From positions 1-41,846 of the forward strand of contig NZ_LWFF01000214.1 in assembly GCF_001635685.1 (NCBI RefSeq): DNA of 41,846 nucleotides, written 5' to 3'. This DNA is from Erythrobacter sp. HI0063. GTDB lineage: Bacteria; Pseudomonadota; Alphaproteobacteria; Sphingomonadales; Sphingomonadaceae. Shown here piece after piece: positions 26,421-34,886 of this stretch. Every line of letters begins with the position of its first letter. The stretch's first letter is position 1. The notes beneath the pieces are model-generated. The model was not told the DNA's origin. It worked only from the letters and a program-made list of their open reading frames with translations, and made no database searches. The position numbers and the translations under genes were made by a program.

Positions 26421-27170
26421 TCAGACCTTCCACCCGGAATGGATCGCGACAAGACCGCCCATGATCGGCTCCACTCGCGTGTTTTCGAAGCCTGCATCGC
26501 GGATCATGCGTTCAAATTCCGGCATGGGCGGAAAGCGGCGGATCGATTCGATCAGGTAGCGATAGCTATCCTCGTCACCCGCCACCATCTTACCGATCTG
26601 CGGCACCAGCTTGTGCGAATAGAGATCGTAGGCTTCCCTGAAGCCGGGCCATTCGACAGTGCTGAATTCGAGGCAGAAGAACCGCCCGCCGAATTTGAGC
26701 ACGCGATGCGCTTCCCTCAGCGCCTTGTCGATCCGGGTCACGTTGCGGATGCCGAAGGCGATCGTATAGGCGTCGAACTGGCGCGCGGGATAGCTCAGCT
26801 CTTCCGCGTTCTGGCACGACCAGGAAAGGCCGGTGATGCCGCGTTCCATCGCGCGTTCGATCCCGACGTCGAGCATGTCCTGATTGATATCGGCCACGGT
26901 CACTTCCGCGCCGCGTTCCGCCATGCGGAAAGCAATGTCGCCCGTGCCCCCCGCCATGTCGAGCACCGCTTCACCGTGCTGGGGCTTCACCCGTTTGACG
27001 AAGCGGTCCTTCCACAGCCGGTGCATGCCCCCCGACATCGCATCGTTCATGATGTCGTATTTGCTGGCGACATTCGAAAAGACCGCGCCGACGCGGGCGG
27101 CTTTCTCGTCCGCAGCGATATCCTCGTATCCGAAGGAGACAGTGTCGTGGTCGGGAGTGGGCTGATCCAT
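26421..27170 (-). CDS. ubiE: Ubiquinone/menaquinone C-methyltransferase UbiE
   Basis: 249 residues, S-adenosylmethionine-dependent methyltransferase of the quinone ring. The family features are SFGYEDI, VFSNVASKYDIMNDAMS, the cofactor loop VLDMAGGTGDIAF, and FGIRNVTRIDKALREAHRVL and FFCLEFSTVEWPG near the C-terminal half. The start MDQPTPDHDTVSF is set by homology. It is divergent from mutM over 56 bases and precedes ubiB. Confidence 0.97.
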   Translation of the reverse strand: MDQPTPDHDTVSFGYEDIAADEKAARVGAVFSNVASKYDIMNDAMSGGMHRLWKDRFVKRVKPQHGEAVLDMAGGTGDIAFRMAERGAEVTVADINQDMLDVGIERAMERGITGLSWSCQNAEELSYPARQFDAYTIAFGIRNVTRIDKALREAHRVLKFGGRFFCLEFSTVEWPGFREAYDLYSHKLVPQIGKMVAGDEDSYRYLIESIRRFPPMPEFERMIRDAGFENTRVEPIMGGLVAIHSGWKV

Positions 27171-27226
27171 GACGCGAAGCCTTAGGGGGAATTGCCGGGA
27201 CGGCAAAGGGGTGTCAGAGGCAGATC

Positions 27227-28054
27227 ATGCCGGAACTTCCCGAAGTCGAAACCACGGTGCGCGGGCTGGCGCGCTATCTCGACGGCGAAACGATCACGCG
27301 GGTGACCGTAAACCGCCCCGATCTGCGCCGCCCCTTCCCGCCCGACCTCGTCCAGGCGCTCACCGGCGCGCGCGTATCTGGCCTGTCGCGCCGGGCGAAA
27401 TACGGGCTGATCCATACCAATCGCGATCACGTCATGGTGTTTCATCTCGGCATGAGCGGGCGCTGGCGAATCGATCCCGAAAGCGCGGAGACGCACGACC
27501 ATCTGGTGCTGGAAACTGCCGCGCACCGCTTCGCCCTCAATGATCCGCGCCGCTTCGGATCGGTGGATTTGCTGACGGTGCCCGAGCTCGATCTCTGGAA
27601 ACCCTTCGCCGCGCTCGGCCCGGAACCGTTGGGCGATGCGCTGACGGCAGCGCATCTGCGCAGCGCGACCGCGGGGCGCAAGCCCGCGATCAAGTTGCTC
27701 CTGCTGGACCAGCGCGTGGTCGCCGGGCTCGGCAATATCTATGTCTGCGAGGCGCTATGGCGCGCGCGCATCGATCCGCGCAAGACCGGGGCGAAGGTCA
27801 CCCGGCCCCAGCTCGAACGGCTCGTCCCCGCGATCCGCGACGTCCTCGAACAGTCGATCCGCGACGGCGGCTCCACCCTGCGCGATTTTGCGCAGCCCGA
27901 TGGCGAGCTGGGCTATTTCGCCACCCGCTTCGACGTCTACGGGCGCGAGGGGCAGGCCTGCCACCGCGCCGATGAGGAGAGCTGTGGCGGCACGATCCGC
28001 CGCGTGGTACAGGCCGGGCGCAGCACATGGTTCTGCCCGGTCTGTCAGCGCTGA
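27227..28054 (+). CDS. mutM: Formamidopyrimidine-DNA glycosylase
   Basis: 275 residues. It removes 8-oxoguanine and formamidopyrimidines and nicks the strand. The N-terminus MPELPEVETTVRGL carries the catalytic Pro and Glu; FHLGMSGRW and the Lys of RRAKYG are present. The C-terminal zinc finger has Cys pairs in GQACHRADEESCGG and STWFCPVCQR with the DNA-contacting Arg in between. It lies divergent from ubiE and upstream of rpsT. Confidence 0.97.
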   Translation: MPELPEVETTVRGLARYLDGETITRVTVNRPDLRRPFPPDLVQALTGARVSGLSRRAKYGLIHTNRDHVMVFHLGMSGRWRIDPESAETHDHLVLETAAHRFALNDPRRFGSVDLLTVPELDLWKPFAALGPEPLGDALTAAHLRSATAGRKPAIKLLLLDQRVVAGLGNIYVCEALWRARIDPRKTGAKVTRPQLERLVPAIRDVLEQSIRDGGSTLRDFAQPDGELGYFATRFDVYGREGQACHRADEESCGGTIRRVVQAGRSTWFCPVCQR

Positions 28055-28075
28055 TCCGGCCGCGCGGTAAATTCC

Positions 28076-28104
28076 TTGACGATTCGCGCCCGCCCCCGTA
28101 TGTG
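28076..28104 (+). promoter_or_regulatory. Candidate sigma-70 type promoter for rpsT
   Basis: TTGACG (28076-28081) is followed after 17 bases by TATGTG (28099-28104), about 108 bases before the rpsT start. The -35 is near consensus and the spacing is ideal; the -10 is weaker. Confidence 0.45.
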
Positions 28105-28211
28105 CGCCGCTTTCCGGCGGTAATGCGCCGTCTCTTTAATTCGAGATTCGATCAACCAACGCGCCGCTCCATCAGGCAGGCGCCCAAGCTACGAGCCAGA
28201 CAAGGACCGAC

Positions 28212-28472
28212 ATGGCCAATACGCCGCAAGCCAAGAAGCGCATCCGCCGCAACGAGCGCCGGGCCGAAGTGAACACCGCCCGCATGAGCCGCATCCGCAC
28301 GCACCTCAAGAAGGTCGAAAGCGCAGTGGCCGAAGGCGACAAGAAAGCTGCGAGCGATGCCCTTCAGGCCGCGCAGCCCGAACTGGCCCGCGGCGTGTCG
28401 CGCGGCGTGATCCACAAGAACACCGCCGCGCGCAAGATGAGCCGGCTGTCGAAGCGGGTCGCCGCCCTCTAA
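28212..28472 (+). CDS. rpsT: 30S ribosomal protein S20
   Basis: 86 residues, the usual size. S20 binds 16S rRNA in the small subunit. The start [17 protein letters not shown], the basic helix [11 protein letters not shown] and the end [19 protein letters not shown] are diagnostic. A clear terminator follows, and dnaA lies downstream on the same strand. Confidence 0.98.
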   Translation: MANTPQAKKRIRRNERRAEVNTARMSRIRTHLKKVESAVAEGDKKAASDALQAAQPELARGVSRGVIHKNTAARKMSRLSKRVAAL

Positions 28473-28522
28473 GACAAGCGGCTGCACCGGCCCTTGCGGG
28501 TCGGCAAGCCACGAATATTCGG

Positions 28523-28555
28523 AAAGGCCGTTGCGAGGAATCGCAGCGGCCTTTT
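28523..28555 (+). terminator. Intrinsic terminator after rpsT
   Basis: AAAGGCCGTTGCGA (28523-28536) pairs with TCGCAGCGGCCTTT (28541-28554) with one G-T pair, a GGAA loop and a run of T. A strong Rho-independent terminator. Confidence 0.9.
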
Positions 28556-29018
28556 CGCGTCTGAGCACCCTTCGTCATACCGTGTCTCAGACCCGTAACC
28601 GCCCTGTCACATGCGCCGCGCGCAAGCCTCCGGAATCTCATGATTCGCGAGCGTTTGAGCGGATAAAAACGAACCGATTCATTGGCTTGAACGGCGGCCT
28701 GCGGGTCTTGGCGGGTCAAGCGCTTTATTTCAGATTTTTTGCCTTGTCCCCACTTGCGACTCGCTTCGAGACCGACCTACAACATGGCCACGCCGGGCGA
28801 CTGGACAGCGCCCGGCTTCACAATCTGATTGAGCGGGGGAGCCGCCGGATCAGCGATTCCGGGGCAGTGCGAAGCTTTATCGAAATGCCTTCTCGGGGGC
28901 TTGGGGCGCTGGAAATGCGTGCGTTTCCGGTGACGGGACGGGTGTGCGTACGATGGGTAGAACAAGTGGCGGGGCGCAAGAGCGCCAGCCGGAACGGCAG
29001 AAGGGTCGGGACGATTTA
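28556..29018 (+). other. Long leader region upstream of dnaA
   Basis: 463 bases without a convincing gene. It has two AT-richer patches (near 28665-28685 and 28725-28745) that could hold the dnaA promoter, but no confident -35/-10 pair. A perfect 8-bp hairpin, GCCGGGCG (28792-28799) with 28809-28816 and a 9-base loop, lies in the likely untranslated leader. One partial DnaA-box-like AGCGGATAA (two mismatches) occurs near 28660, too little to call an origin. Confidence 0.5.
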
Positions 29019-30431
29019 ATGGAAGACCTCGAAGCTATCAATCTCGCGGCGGACTGGGCGGATATCAGCCAGGGCCTGCGCAAGGATCTGGGCCACCAGC
29101 TGCACAGCCAGTGGATAAAGCCGATTCAAATCGGCGGGATCGACCGCGAAACCGGCACGCTCGACCTGTTCCTGCCCACCGAATTCTCGGCGAAATGGGT
29201 GCAGGACAGGTTTGCGGATCGCCTCTCGCTCGCGTGGAAGATCGCGTCCGCCGAAGTGCGCAATGTGCGCATCAGCGTGCATCCCGGCCGCCGCAAGGTC
29301 GCCGACCCGCACCTTCACTCCGATGGGCGGCGCGCCGCCAATGACGGTGCCGACACCGGCATGATGGCGATAGCCGCCGACACGATCGGCGATGCTGGTT
29401 TCACATCGCATGTCGGACTGGATGCTTCGCTCACTTTCGCAGCCTTCGTGACCGGCGAAGCGAACGTGCTGGCCTGTAACGCCGCCCAGCGCATGGCCGC
29501 ACCCGAGCAGCCCCAGTTCAGCCCGCTCTATCTCAAGGCGGGCACCGGTCAGGGCAAGACGCATCTGCTGCACGCGATCGGCCACAGCTTTCTGAAATCC
29601 CATCCGCGCAGCCGGATATTCTATTGCAGCGCCGAACGCTTCATGGTCGAATTCGTCCAGGCGTTGAAACAGAACCAGATGATGGAATTCAAGGCGCGCC
29701 TGCGCAGCTTCGATCTCCTGCTGGTGGACGACATCCAGTTCATCATCGGCAAGGCTTCGGCGCAGGAGGAGCTGCTCTATACGATCGACGCGCTGCTGGC
29801 CGAAGGCAAACGCCTGGTCTTTGCCGCGGATCGCGCGCCCCAGGCGCTCGACGGAGTCGAACCGCGCCTGCTCTCGCGCCTATCGATGGGCCTCGTCGCG
29901 GACATCCAGCCCGCCGATATCGAATTGCGCAAGACGATCCTGGAATCGAAGCTGACTAAGTTCGCCCCGCTCGAAGTGCCGGGCGATGTAATCGAATTCC
30001 TCGCTCGTACCATCACGCGCAATGTCCGTGAGCTGGTCGGCGGGCTGAACAAGCTGATCGCCTATGCCCAGCTGACGGGACAGGAAGTCTCGCTCCAGCT
30101 GGCCGAAGAACAGCTCACCGATATCCTGTCGGCCAATCGCCGCCGGATAACGATCGACGAGATCCAGCGGACCGTCTGCCAGTTCTACCGCATCGACCGC
30201 AGCGAAATGAGCAGCAAGCGCCGTGCCCGCGCCGTAGTGCGCCCGCGCCAGGTGGCGATGTATCTGTCGAAGGTGCTCACGCCGCGCAGCTATCCCGAGA
30301 TCGGCCGCAAATTCGGCGGGCGCGACCATTCGACCGTGATCCACGCCGTCCGCCTGATCGAGGATCTGCGTCAGCGCGATGCCGATATGGACGGAGACGT
30401 GCGCAGCCTGCTGCGCCAGCTGGAAAGCTGA
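29019..30431 (+). CDS. dnaA: Chromosomal replication initiator DnaA
   Basis: 470 residues. DnaA binds origin boxes and opens the duplex. Domain I is at the N-terminus (QLHSQWIKPIQIGGID), then a short linker, the AAA+ domain with a Walker A-type loop KAGTGQGKTHLLHAIG and Walker B LLLVDDIQFI, and the C-terminal DNA-binding domain with RPRQVAMYLSKVL and the signature GGRDHSTVIHA. Start MEDLEAINLAADW was chosen to match relatives; an in-frame ATG at 28953 would add 22 charged residues. Confidence 0.97.
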   Translation: MEDLEAINLAADWADISQGLRKDLGHQLHSQWIKPIQIGGIDRETGTLDLFLPTEFSAKWVQDRFADRLSLAWKIASAEVRNVRISVHPGRRKVADPHLHSDGRRAANDGADTGMMAIAADTIGDAGFTSHVGLDASLTFAAFVTGEANVLACNAAQRMAAPEQPQFSPLYLKAGTGQGKTHLLHAIGHSFLKSHPRSRIFYCSAERFMVEFVQALKQNQMMEFKARLRSFDLLLVDDIQFIIGKASAQEELLYTIDALLAEGKRLVFAADRAPQALDGVEPRLLSRLSMGLVADIQPADIELRKTILESKLTKFAPLEVPGDVIEFLARTITRNVRELVGGLNKLIAYAQLTGQEVSLQLAEEQLTDILSANRRRITIDEIQRTVCQFYRIDRSEMSSKRRARAVVRPRQVAMYLSKVLTPRSYPEIGRKFGGRDHSTVIHAVRLIEDLRQRDADMDGDVRSLLRQLES

Positions 30432-30454
30432 GGGATTCGATCTTAGCGCTGACT

Positions 30455-30483
30455 CCGCGCCGGAAAATTGGGTTCCGGCGCGG
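30455..30483 (+). terminator. Hairpin after dnaA
   Basis: CCGCGCCGGAA (30455-30465) pairs perfectly with 30473-30483 around a 7-base loop. No strong T run follows, so termination efficiency is uncertain. Confidence 0.6.
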
Positions 30484-30507
30484 CCTTCGAACGCCTAGGG
30501 CAGGCGC

Positions 30508-30924
30508 ATGGCCCCCTCCCCACCATCTTACGACTTGCCGCACAGCTTCCTGGCCGCGATCCTGCGCGGCTTTCTCGGCAAATGTCCGCGGTGCGGTGAG
30601 GGCCGGCTGTTCCGCGCCTGGCTGAAGCCCAAGGATCATTGCCCGTGCTGCGCGCTCGACCTGCGTGAGCAGCGCTCCGACGATTTTCCCGCCTATGTCG
30701 CCATCTTCATCACCGGCCACGTCCTCGCACCGATCCTGATCATGCTGGTGCTCGATTTCGAGCTTTCGATCCTCGCCTTGACCATTATCGTCTTCGCCAT
30801 GGCGATCGCGATGCTGATGGCGCTCATCCAGCCGTCGAAGGGCGCGGTGATCGCGCTCCAGTGGTGGAACGGGATGCACGGCTTCAAGCGCGAGCGAGCC
30901 CTTTCCGAAGACGGCGAACCATGA
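30508..30924 (+). CDS. DUF983 family protein
   Basis: 138 residues. A zinc-ribbon-like pair of Cys motifs (GKCPRCGEGRLF and HCPCCALDLREQ) precedes two membrane spans (YVAIFITGHVLAPILIMLVL and a second near IIVFAMAIAMLMALI) and the tail KGAVIALQWWNGMHGF. This is the DUF983 pattern; the function is unknown. Its stop overlaps the next start as ATGA, so it is coupled with the adenylyltransferase gene. Confidence 0.9.
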   Translation: MAPSPPSYDLPHSFLAAILRGFLGKCPRCGEGRLFRAWLKPKDHCPCCALDLREQRSDDFPAYVAIFITGHVLAPILIMLVLDFELSILALTIIVFAMAIAMLMALIQPSKGAVIALQWWNGMHGFKRERALSEDGEP

Positions 30925-31706
30925 CTCGCGGCCCCGCTTTGTCCGAAGCCCGCCTCGACCGCTTCGCGCGCCATATCGTCCTGCCTGAAATCGGCGGTGC
31001 GGGGCAGGTCTCGCTGGCGGGCAGGCATCTCGTTCTGATCGGGCTCGGCGGGATCGGCAGCCCGGCCCTCCAATATCTGGCGGCGGCGGGTATCGGGAAG
31101 CTCACTTTGGTGGACGACGATCGGGTCGAACTGTCGAATCTCCAGCGCCAGACACTCTATTCGACCCGCGATATCGGCCATGGCAAGGCAGTGATCGCCA
31201 AGCGGTGGATCACCGGCTTCGACCCCGACCTCGACGTGACGATCAGCGATCGCCGGATCGATGCCGCCAATGCCGAGGCGCTGGTCGAGGATGCCGATCT
31301 CGTGCTCGACGGGACGGATACCTTCGCCACTCGCCTCGCCGTGTCGGACGCCTGCGTGCGCGCGGGCGTGCCCTTGCTCGCCGCTGCGGTCGGCCGTTTT
31401 CAGGGCCAGGTGGGCGCCTTTGCCGGGCACCGCGAGGATCAGGCCTGCTACCGCTGCTTCGTGGGCGATGCGTTCGACGCGGACGATTGCGACACCTGTG
31501 CCGAGGACGGGATGCTGGGCGCGATGGCCGGCTGGACCGCCAGCTTCGCCGCGATGCAGGCAGTACGCGTCCTGCTCGACGGGGTCACCGATTTCGGCGG
31601 CGCCCAATGGGGGACGGTGCATCTGATGGACGGGATGGCCCCCGCCATGCGCAGTTTCCGCATTGCCAAGGATCCGGCCTGCAAGGGATGCGGATCGGGA
31701 GAATGA
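30921..31706 (+). CDS. HesA/MoeB/ThiF family adenylyltransferase
   Basis: 261 residues. The E1-like fold activates the C-terminal Gly-Gly of a small sulfur-carrier protein (MoaD- or ThiS-like) by adenylation. ATP-binding VLIGLGGIGSPALQYLAAAG, the acidic strand LTLVDDDRVELSNLQRQTLY, and the adenylation Asp in LVLDGTDTF are visible. Four zinc Cys come from CYRC and CKGC, plus an extra Cys pair DCDTCAEDG. No rhodanese domain is attached. MoeB and ThiF cannot be told apart by sequence alone here, and no carrier gene is adjacent. Confidence 0.92.
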   Translation: MTRGPALSEARLDRFARHIVLPEIGGAGQVSLAGRHLVLIGLGGIGSPALQYLAAAGIGKLTLVDDDRVELSNLQRQTLYSTRDIGHGKAVIAKRWITGFDPDLDVTISDRRIDAANAEALVEDADLVLDGTDTFATRLAVSDACVRAGVPLLAAAVGRFQGQVGAFAGHREDQACYRCFVGDAFDADDCDTCAEDGMLGAMAGWTASFAAMQAVRVLLDGVTDFGGAQWGTVHLMDGMAPAMRSFRIAKDPACKGCGSGE

Positions 31707-31770
31707 TGGTTTAGCTCAAGCGTGAAAACCTATCAGCACGAACTTCCTGCCTGGTCATTTTCCTTCCCAG

Positions 31771-32280
31771 TCAGCGCGCCATATTGTCGGAGTTTCCGTT
31801 TCGCGGCTGCAACGAGATCAAGCGATCTACGATAATTTCGTGCGCATTGCCCCCCATATGGCCGAACGATCCGGACTCCTGCGTTTTTCGGCCTAGGAAC
31901 CTAATTTGGAAGATCGCGCCGTCCTGAAAACGATCTACGGAGACTGGCCTCTGGCCTTCGGAGAACGTTAGATAGGTCCCAGTCCCATATTCCGTCAGCT
32001 TGCACTCCGTGGCTGGCGCTGGACAGAAACGAGAACCCTCAAACTCGTTTACCCAAAGGCCTACCCATTCCCGCTGGCGTTGCATGGGGAAGCAGCGATC
32101 TGTCGGGCCGTTCAGCGCTTCGAACCCTTCGCGCTTCGCCCTTTCAACACATTCTTTGGTCATAGTCGGAAAGGTGTTACGGACCAGAGCGACATCATCC
32201 TCGGAGAGGACCGGGGTTTTCTGATCGCAACTCGGAAGCCCTAGAAAAGATGCGAACAGGATGAAGGCAGCGCTTCTCAT
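31771..32280 (-). CDS. Putative lipoprotein, unknown function
   Basis: 169 residues, unrecognised. A signal-like N-terminus ends FLGLPSC with Cys at residue 18, an imperfect lipobox. The rest has four Cys that may pair (KECVERAK, TDRCFPM, SRFCPAPATECKL) and beta-type sequence in the second half (GTYLTFSEGQRPVSV, then AIFQIRFLGRKT). The ATG overlaps the cobB stop as ATGA. Base composition is less GC-rich than the neighbours. Confidence 0.7.
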   Translation of the reverse strand: MRSAAFILFASFLGLPSCDQKTPVLSEDDVALVRNTFPTMTKECVERAKREGFEALNGPTDRCFPMQRQREWVGLWVNEFEGSRFCPAPATECKLTEYGTGTYLTFSEGQRPVSVDRFQDGAIFQIRFLGRKTQESGSFGHMGGNAHEIIVDRLISLQPRNGNSDNMAR

Positions 32281-32987
32281 CTCCCGACGATCTCCTCCAC
32301 CCATTCGGGCACCAGCACGCTCGCCGGGCCGTGTCGGGATTCGTCGAACCAGTGCGAGCCCTGGCTGGCTTCGAGATTGAGTTCGAGCGTTTGTACGCCG
32401 AGATCGCGCGCGTTCCGGACGAAACCGGCGGCGGGATAGACCGCGCCCGACGTGCCGATCGAGACGAACAGATCCGCTTCGCGCAGCGCGGCGAAAATGC
32501 GGTCCATCTCGTAAGGCATCTCGCCAAACCAGACGACATCGGGGCGCAAGGCCTTCTCGCCGCAATCGGGGCAGGCGGGCCGGTCGATCAGAGTACCCCG
32601 CCATGGACTGCGTATGTCGCAGGCAGTGCACCAGGCGTTGAGATGCGTGCCGTGCATGTGCAGCACGCGGTTCGCCCCGGCGCGTTCGTGCAGATCGTCG
32701 ACATTCTGCGTGACGATCAACAACTCGCCGCTCCATTCGCGGTCCAGCTTGGCCAGCGCCTCGTGCGCGGGGTTCGGCTGCTTCGTCTGGATCGCTTCGC
32801 GGCGCATGTCGTAGAAGCGCAGCACAAGCTCCGGATCGCGTTCGAACGCTTCGGGCGTGGCGACATCCTCGACCCGGTGCTGCTCCCACAACCCGCCTTC
32901 CGCGCGAAAGGTGTCGATGCCGCTTTCCGCGCTCACGCCAGCGCCGGTGAGAATGACGATATTGCGTATGTCGGATCGGTCGGCCAT
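32277..32987 (-). CDS. cobB: Sirtuin NAD-dependent protein deacylase
   Basis: 236 residues. It removes acyl groups from lysines using NAD. GAGVSAESGIDTFRAEGGLW (15-34) is the NAD loop, TQNVDDLHERAG the core motif, His112 (HMHG) the catalytic base, and Cys120/123/139/142 bind zinc. Tyr59 and Arg62 (FYDMRRE) are the pair that marks class III sirtuins, which prefer succinyl or malonyl lysine; that preference is inference. Divergent from dapB over 35 bases. Confidence 0.95.
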   Translation of the reverse strand: MADRSDIRNIVILTGAGVSAESGIDTFRAEGGLWEQHRVEDVATPEAFERDPELVLRFYDMRREAIQTKQPNPAHEALAKLDREWSGELLIVTQNVDDLHERAGANRVLHMHGTHLNAWCTACDIRSPWRGTLIDRPACPDCGEKALRPDVVWFGEMPYEMDRIFAALREADLFVSIGTSGAVYPAAGFVRNARDLGVQTLELNLEASQGSHWFDESRHGPASVLVPEWVEEIVGR

Positions 32988-33022
32988 GCGGACGTTCAAG
33001 CACAGGCGAGCGGGGAGTGGCA

Positions 33023-33751
33023 ATGGCGCGGATCGGTATAATCGGGAGCGAAGGAGCAATGGGCGCGGCCCTGATCTCCGTCGTGGAGCGATCGGACCAC
33101 GAATTATCGGGCGGGATCGATCGCGGTGGCGATCCGGCAGGGCTTGCCGACCGGTCGGACGTGCTGGTGGATTTCAGCGCGCCCCAGGCATTGGACGCCA
33201 ATCTCCACGCGGCGATCGGGGCAGGCATTCCGCTGGTGATCGGCACTACCGGGCTGGAAGCGCGCCACCATCAGGCGATCGACAATGCCGCGCGCGCGGT
33301 GCCCGTGCTTCAGACCGGCAACACCTCGCTCGGCGTGACGCTGCTTGCCCATCTGGTGCGCGAGGCGGCTGAGCGTCTGGGGCCGGACTGGGATATCGAG
33401 ATTCTGGAAATGCACCACCGTCGCAAGGTCGATGCACCCAGCGGCACCGCGCTTCTGTTGGGCGAGGCGGCAGCTGAGGGCCGCGAGATTACGCTGGCCG
33501 AGAATTCGGAACGGGGGAGAGACGGCCAGACCGGCGCGCGGGCGGAAGGCGCGATCGGCTTCGCCAGCCTGCGCGGCGGCACCGTGGCGGGCGAGCACAG
33601 CGTGATTCTGGCGGGCGAGGAAGAGCGCATCACTCTGTCCCACAGCGCCGAAAACCGCTCGATCTTCGCGCGCGGTGCCATCCGCGCGGCGGGCTGGCTG
33701 ATCGGGCGCGAGCCGGGGCGGTACCGGATGGACGACGTCCTCGGCCTCTGA
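33023..33751 (+). CDS. dapB: 4-hydroxy-tetrahydrodipicolinate reductase
   Basis: 242 residues. It makes tetrahydrodipicolinate in the diaminopimelate/lysine pathway with NAD(P)H. The dinucleotide motif is IGIIGSEGAMG, where the usual Arg before MG is Ala, followed by VLVDFSAP, VIGTTGL and the active-site MHHRRKVDAPSGTAL. The C-terminal end FARGAIRAAGWLIGREPGRY is typical. The ATG at 33023 follows GGGGAG. nth starts 5 bases after the stop. Confidence 0.96.
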   Translation: MARIGIIGSEGAMGAALISVVERSDHELSGGIDRGGDPAGLADRSDVLVDFSAPQALDANLHAAIGAGIPLVIGTTGLEARHHQAIDNAARAVPVLQTGNTSLGVTLLAHLVREAAERLGPDWDIEILEMHHRRKVDAPSGTALLLGEAAAEGREITLAENSERGRDGQTGARAEGAIGFASLRGGTVAGEHSVILAGEEERITLSHSAENRSIFARGAIRAAGWLIGREPGRYRMDDVLGL

Positions 33752-33756
33752 CGCGC

Positions 33757-34422
33757 ATGACCAAGGACCAGATCTTCGAATTCTTCCGCCGCTTGGCGGA
33801 GGACAACCCCGCGCCCGAGACCGAGCTCGAATACGGCAATGCCTACCAGCTCGTCGTGGCCGTGGCGCTCTCCGCGCAGGCGACCGATGTCGGCGTCAAC
33901 AAGGCGACCCGCGCGCTGTTTCGCGAAGTCGAGAAGCCGCAGCAGATGCTCGACCTGGGTGAAGAGGGGCTGAAGCAGCATATCAAGACGATCGGCCTGT
34001 TCAATTCCAAGGCCAAGAACGTGATCGCGCTCTCGCAGCTTCTGGTCGACGAATACGGGGGCGAGGTGCCCGGCACGCGCGAGGATCTCGTCCGCCTGCC
34101 CGGCGTGGGGCGCAAGACTGCCAATGTCGTCCTCAATTGCTGGTTCGGTCAGGAGACTTTCGCGGTCGACACGCACATATTGCGCGTCGGCAATCGCACC
34201 GGCCTCGCCAAGGGCAAGACGCCCGATCAGGTCGAAGCCAAGCTGGAGAAGCGCGTTCCCCAGCCCTTCCGCCTGCATGCCCATCACTGGCTGATCCTGC
34301 ACGGCCGCTATGTCTGCAAGGCACGCACGCCCGAATGCTGGCGCTGCCGGGTGGCGGATCTGTGCAGTTATCGGAAGAAGACTCCGGAACCTGCCCGCAA
34401 GGCGCCGGTTCGAAAGGAGTAG
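33757..34422 (+). CDS. nth: Endonuclease III
   Basis: 221 residues. It removes oxidised pyrimidines and nicks the abasic site. The helix-hairpin-helix RLPGVGRKTANVVL holds the catalytic Lys and AVDTHILRVGNR the catalytic Asp. The [4Fe-4S] cluster ligands are the Cys of VCKARTPECWRCRVADLC. It is probably cotranscribed with dapB. Confidence 0.97.
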   Translation: MTKDQIFEFFRRLAEDNPAPETELEYGNAYQLVVAVALSAQATDVGVNKATRALFREVEKPQQMLDLGEEGLKQHIKTIGLFNSKAKNVIALSQLLVDEYGGEVPGTREDLVRLPGVGRKTANVVLNCWFGQETFAVDTHILRVGNRTGLAKGKTPDQVEAKLEKRVPQPFRLHAHHWLILHGRYVCKARTPECWRCRVADLCSYRKKTPEPARKAPVRKE

Positions 34423-34460
34423 GCTTCAAACGGCGAAGCCGCCTTTCAAGGAGACGACCG

Positions 34461-34883
34461 ATGCTCCGCCCCGTACTTTACTCCGGCTTCATCTCGGCAA
34501 GCCTCGCGCTGATATCGGGCTGCGCCCCGCTCGGCACCAGCCGCACCTTTGTGAGCGATGCACGCCCCGCCGCTGCGGTGGGCGAGGCGCAGCGCTGCAT
34601 AAACACCTCGCTGATCTCGCGCCAGACGGTTCAGGACGACCGCACCATCGATTTCCGGCTGGGCTCGACCATCTATCGCAACACGCTCCCCTCGCCCTGC
34701 CCGCGCTTGGGATCGCTGCGCTCGATCGCCTACGAGCCGCTGGCCGGTCAGTTATGCGCCAATCAGACGGTCCGCGTGATCGATCCGATCGACGGCGGCG
34801 CATCGCGGGGTGCTGTCTGCGGTCTCGGCGATTTCGTCCCGGTCGAATATGTCGATCGGACGAAAGACGCGATGGGCTCCTGA
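34461..34883 (+). CDS. DUF6491-like lipoprotein
   Basis: 140 residues. A lipoprotein signal ends SLALISGC. The body has AQRCINTSLISRQTVQDD, then IDFRLGSTIYRNTLPSPCPRLG and GQLCANQTVRVID, with Cys placed as in the DUF6491 family of sphingomonads and relatives. Function unknown. The ATG follows AAGGAG; the longer frame from 34137 runs over nth in another frame and is not used. It ends 3 bases from the convergent symporter gene. Confidence 0.8.
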   Translation: MLRPVLYSGFISASLALISGCAPLGTSRTFVSDARPAAAVGEAQRCINTSLISRQTVQDDRTIDFRLGSTIYRNTLPSPCPRLGSLRSIAYEPLAGQLCANQTVRVIDPIDGGASRGAVCGLGDFVPVEYVDRTKDAMGS

Positions 34884-34886
34884 TCC

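Noticed and set aside
28556..29018. Replication origin next to dnaA
   Set aside because: Only one poor DnaA-box-like site and no box cluster. The AGTGGATAA at 29110 is inside dnaA where it encodes conserved residues. In many alphaproteobacteria the origin is not beside dnaA.
28531..29019. 162-residue open frame between rpsT and dnaA
   Set aside because: It starts inside the rpsT terminator, has no plausible domains and no ribosome site.
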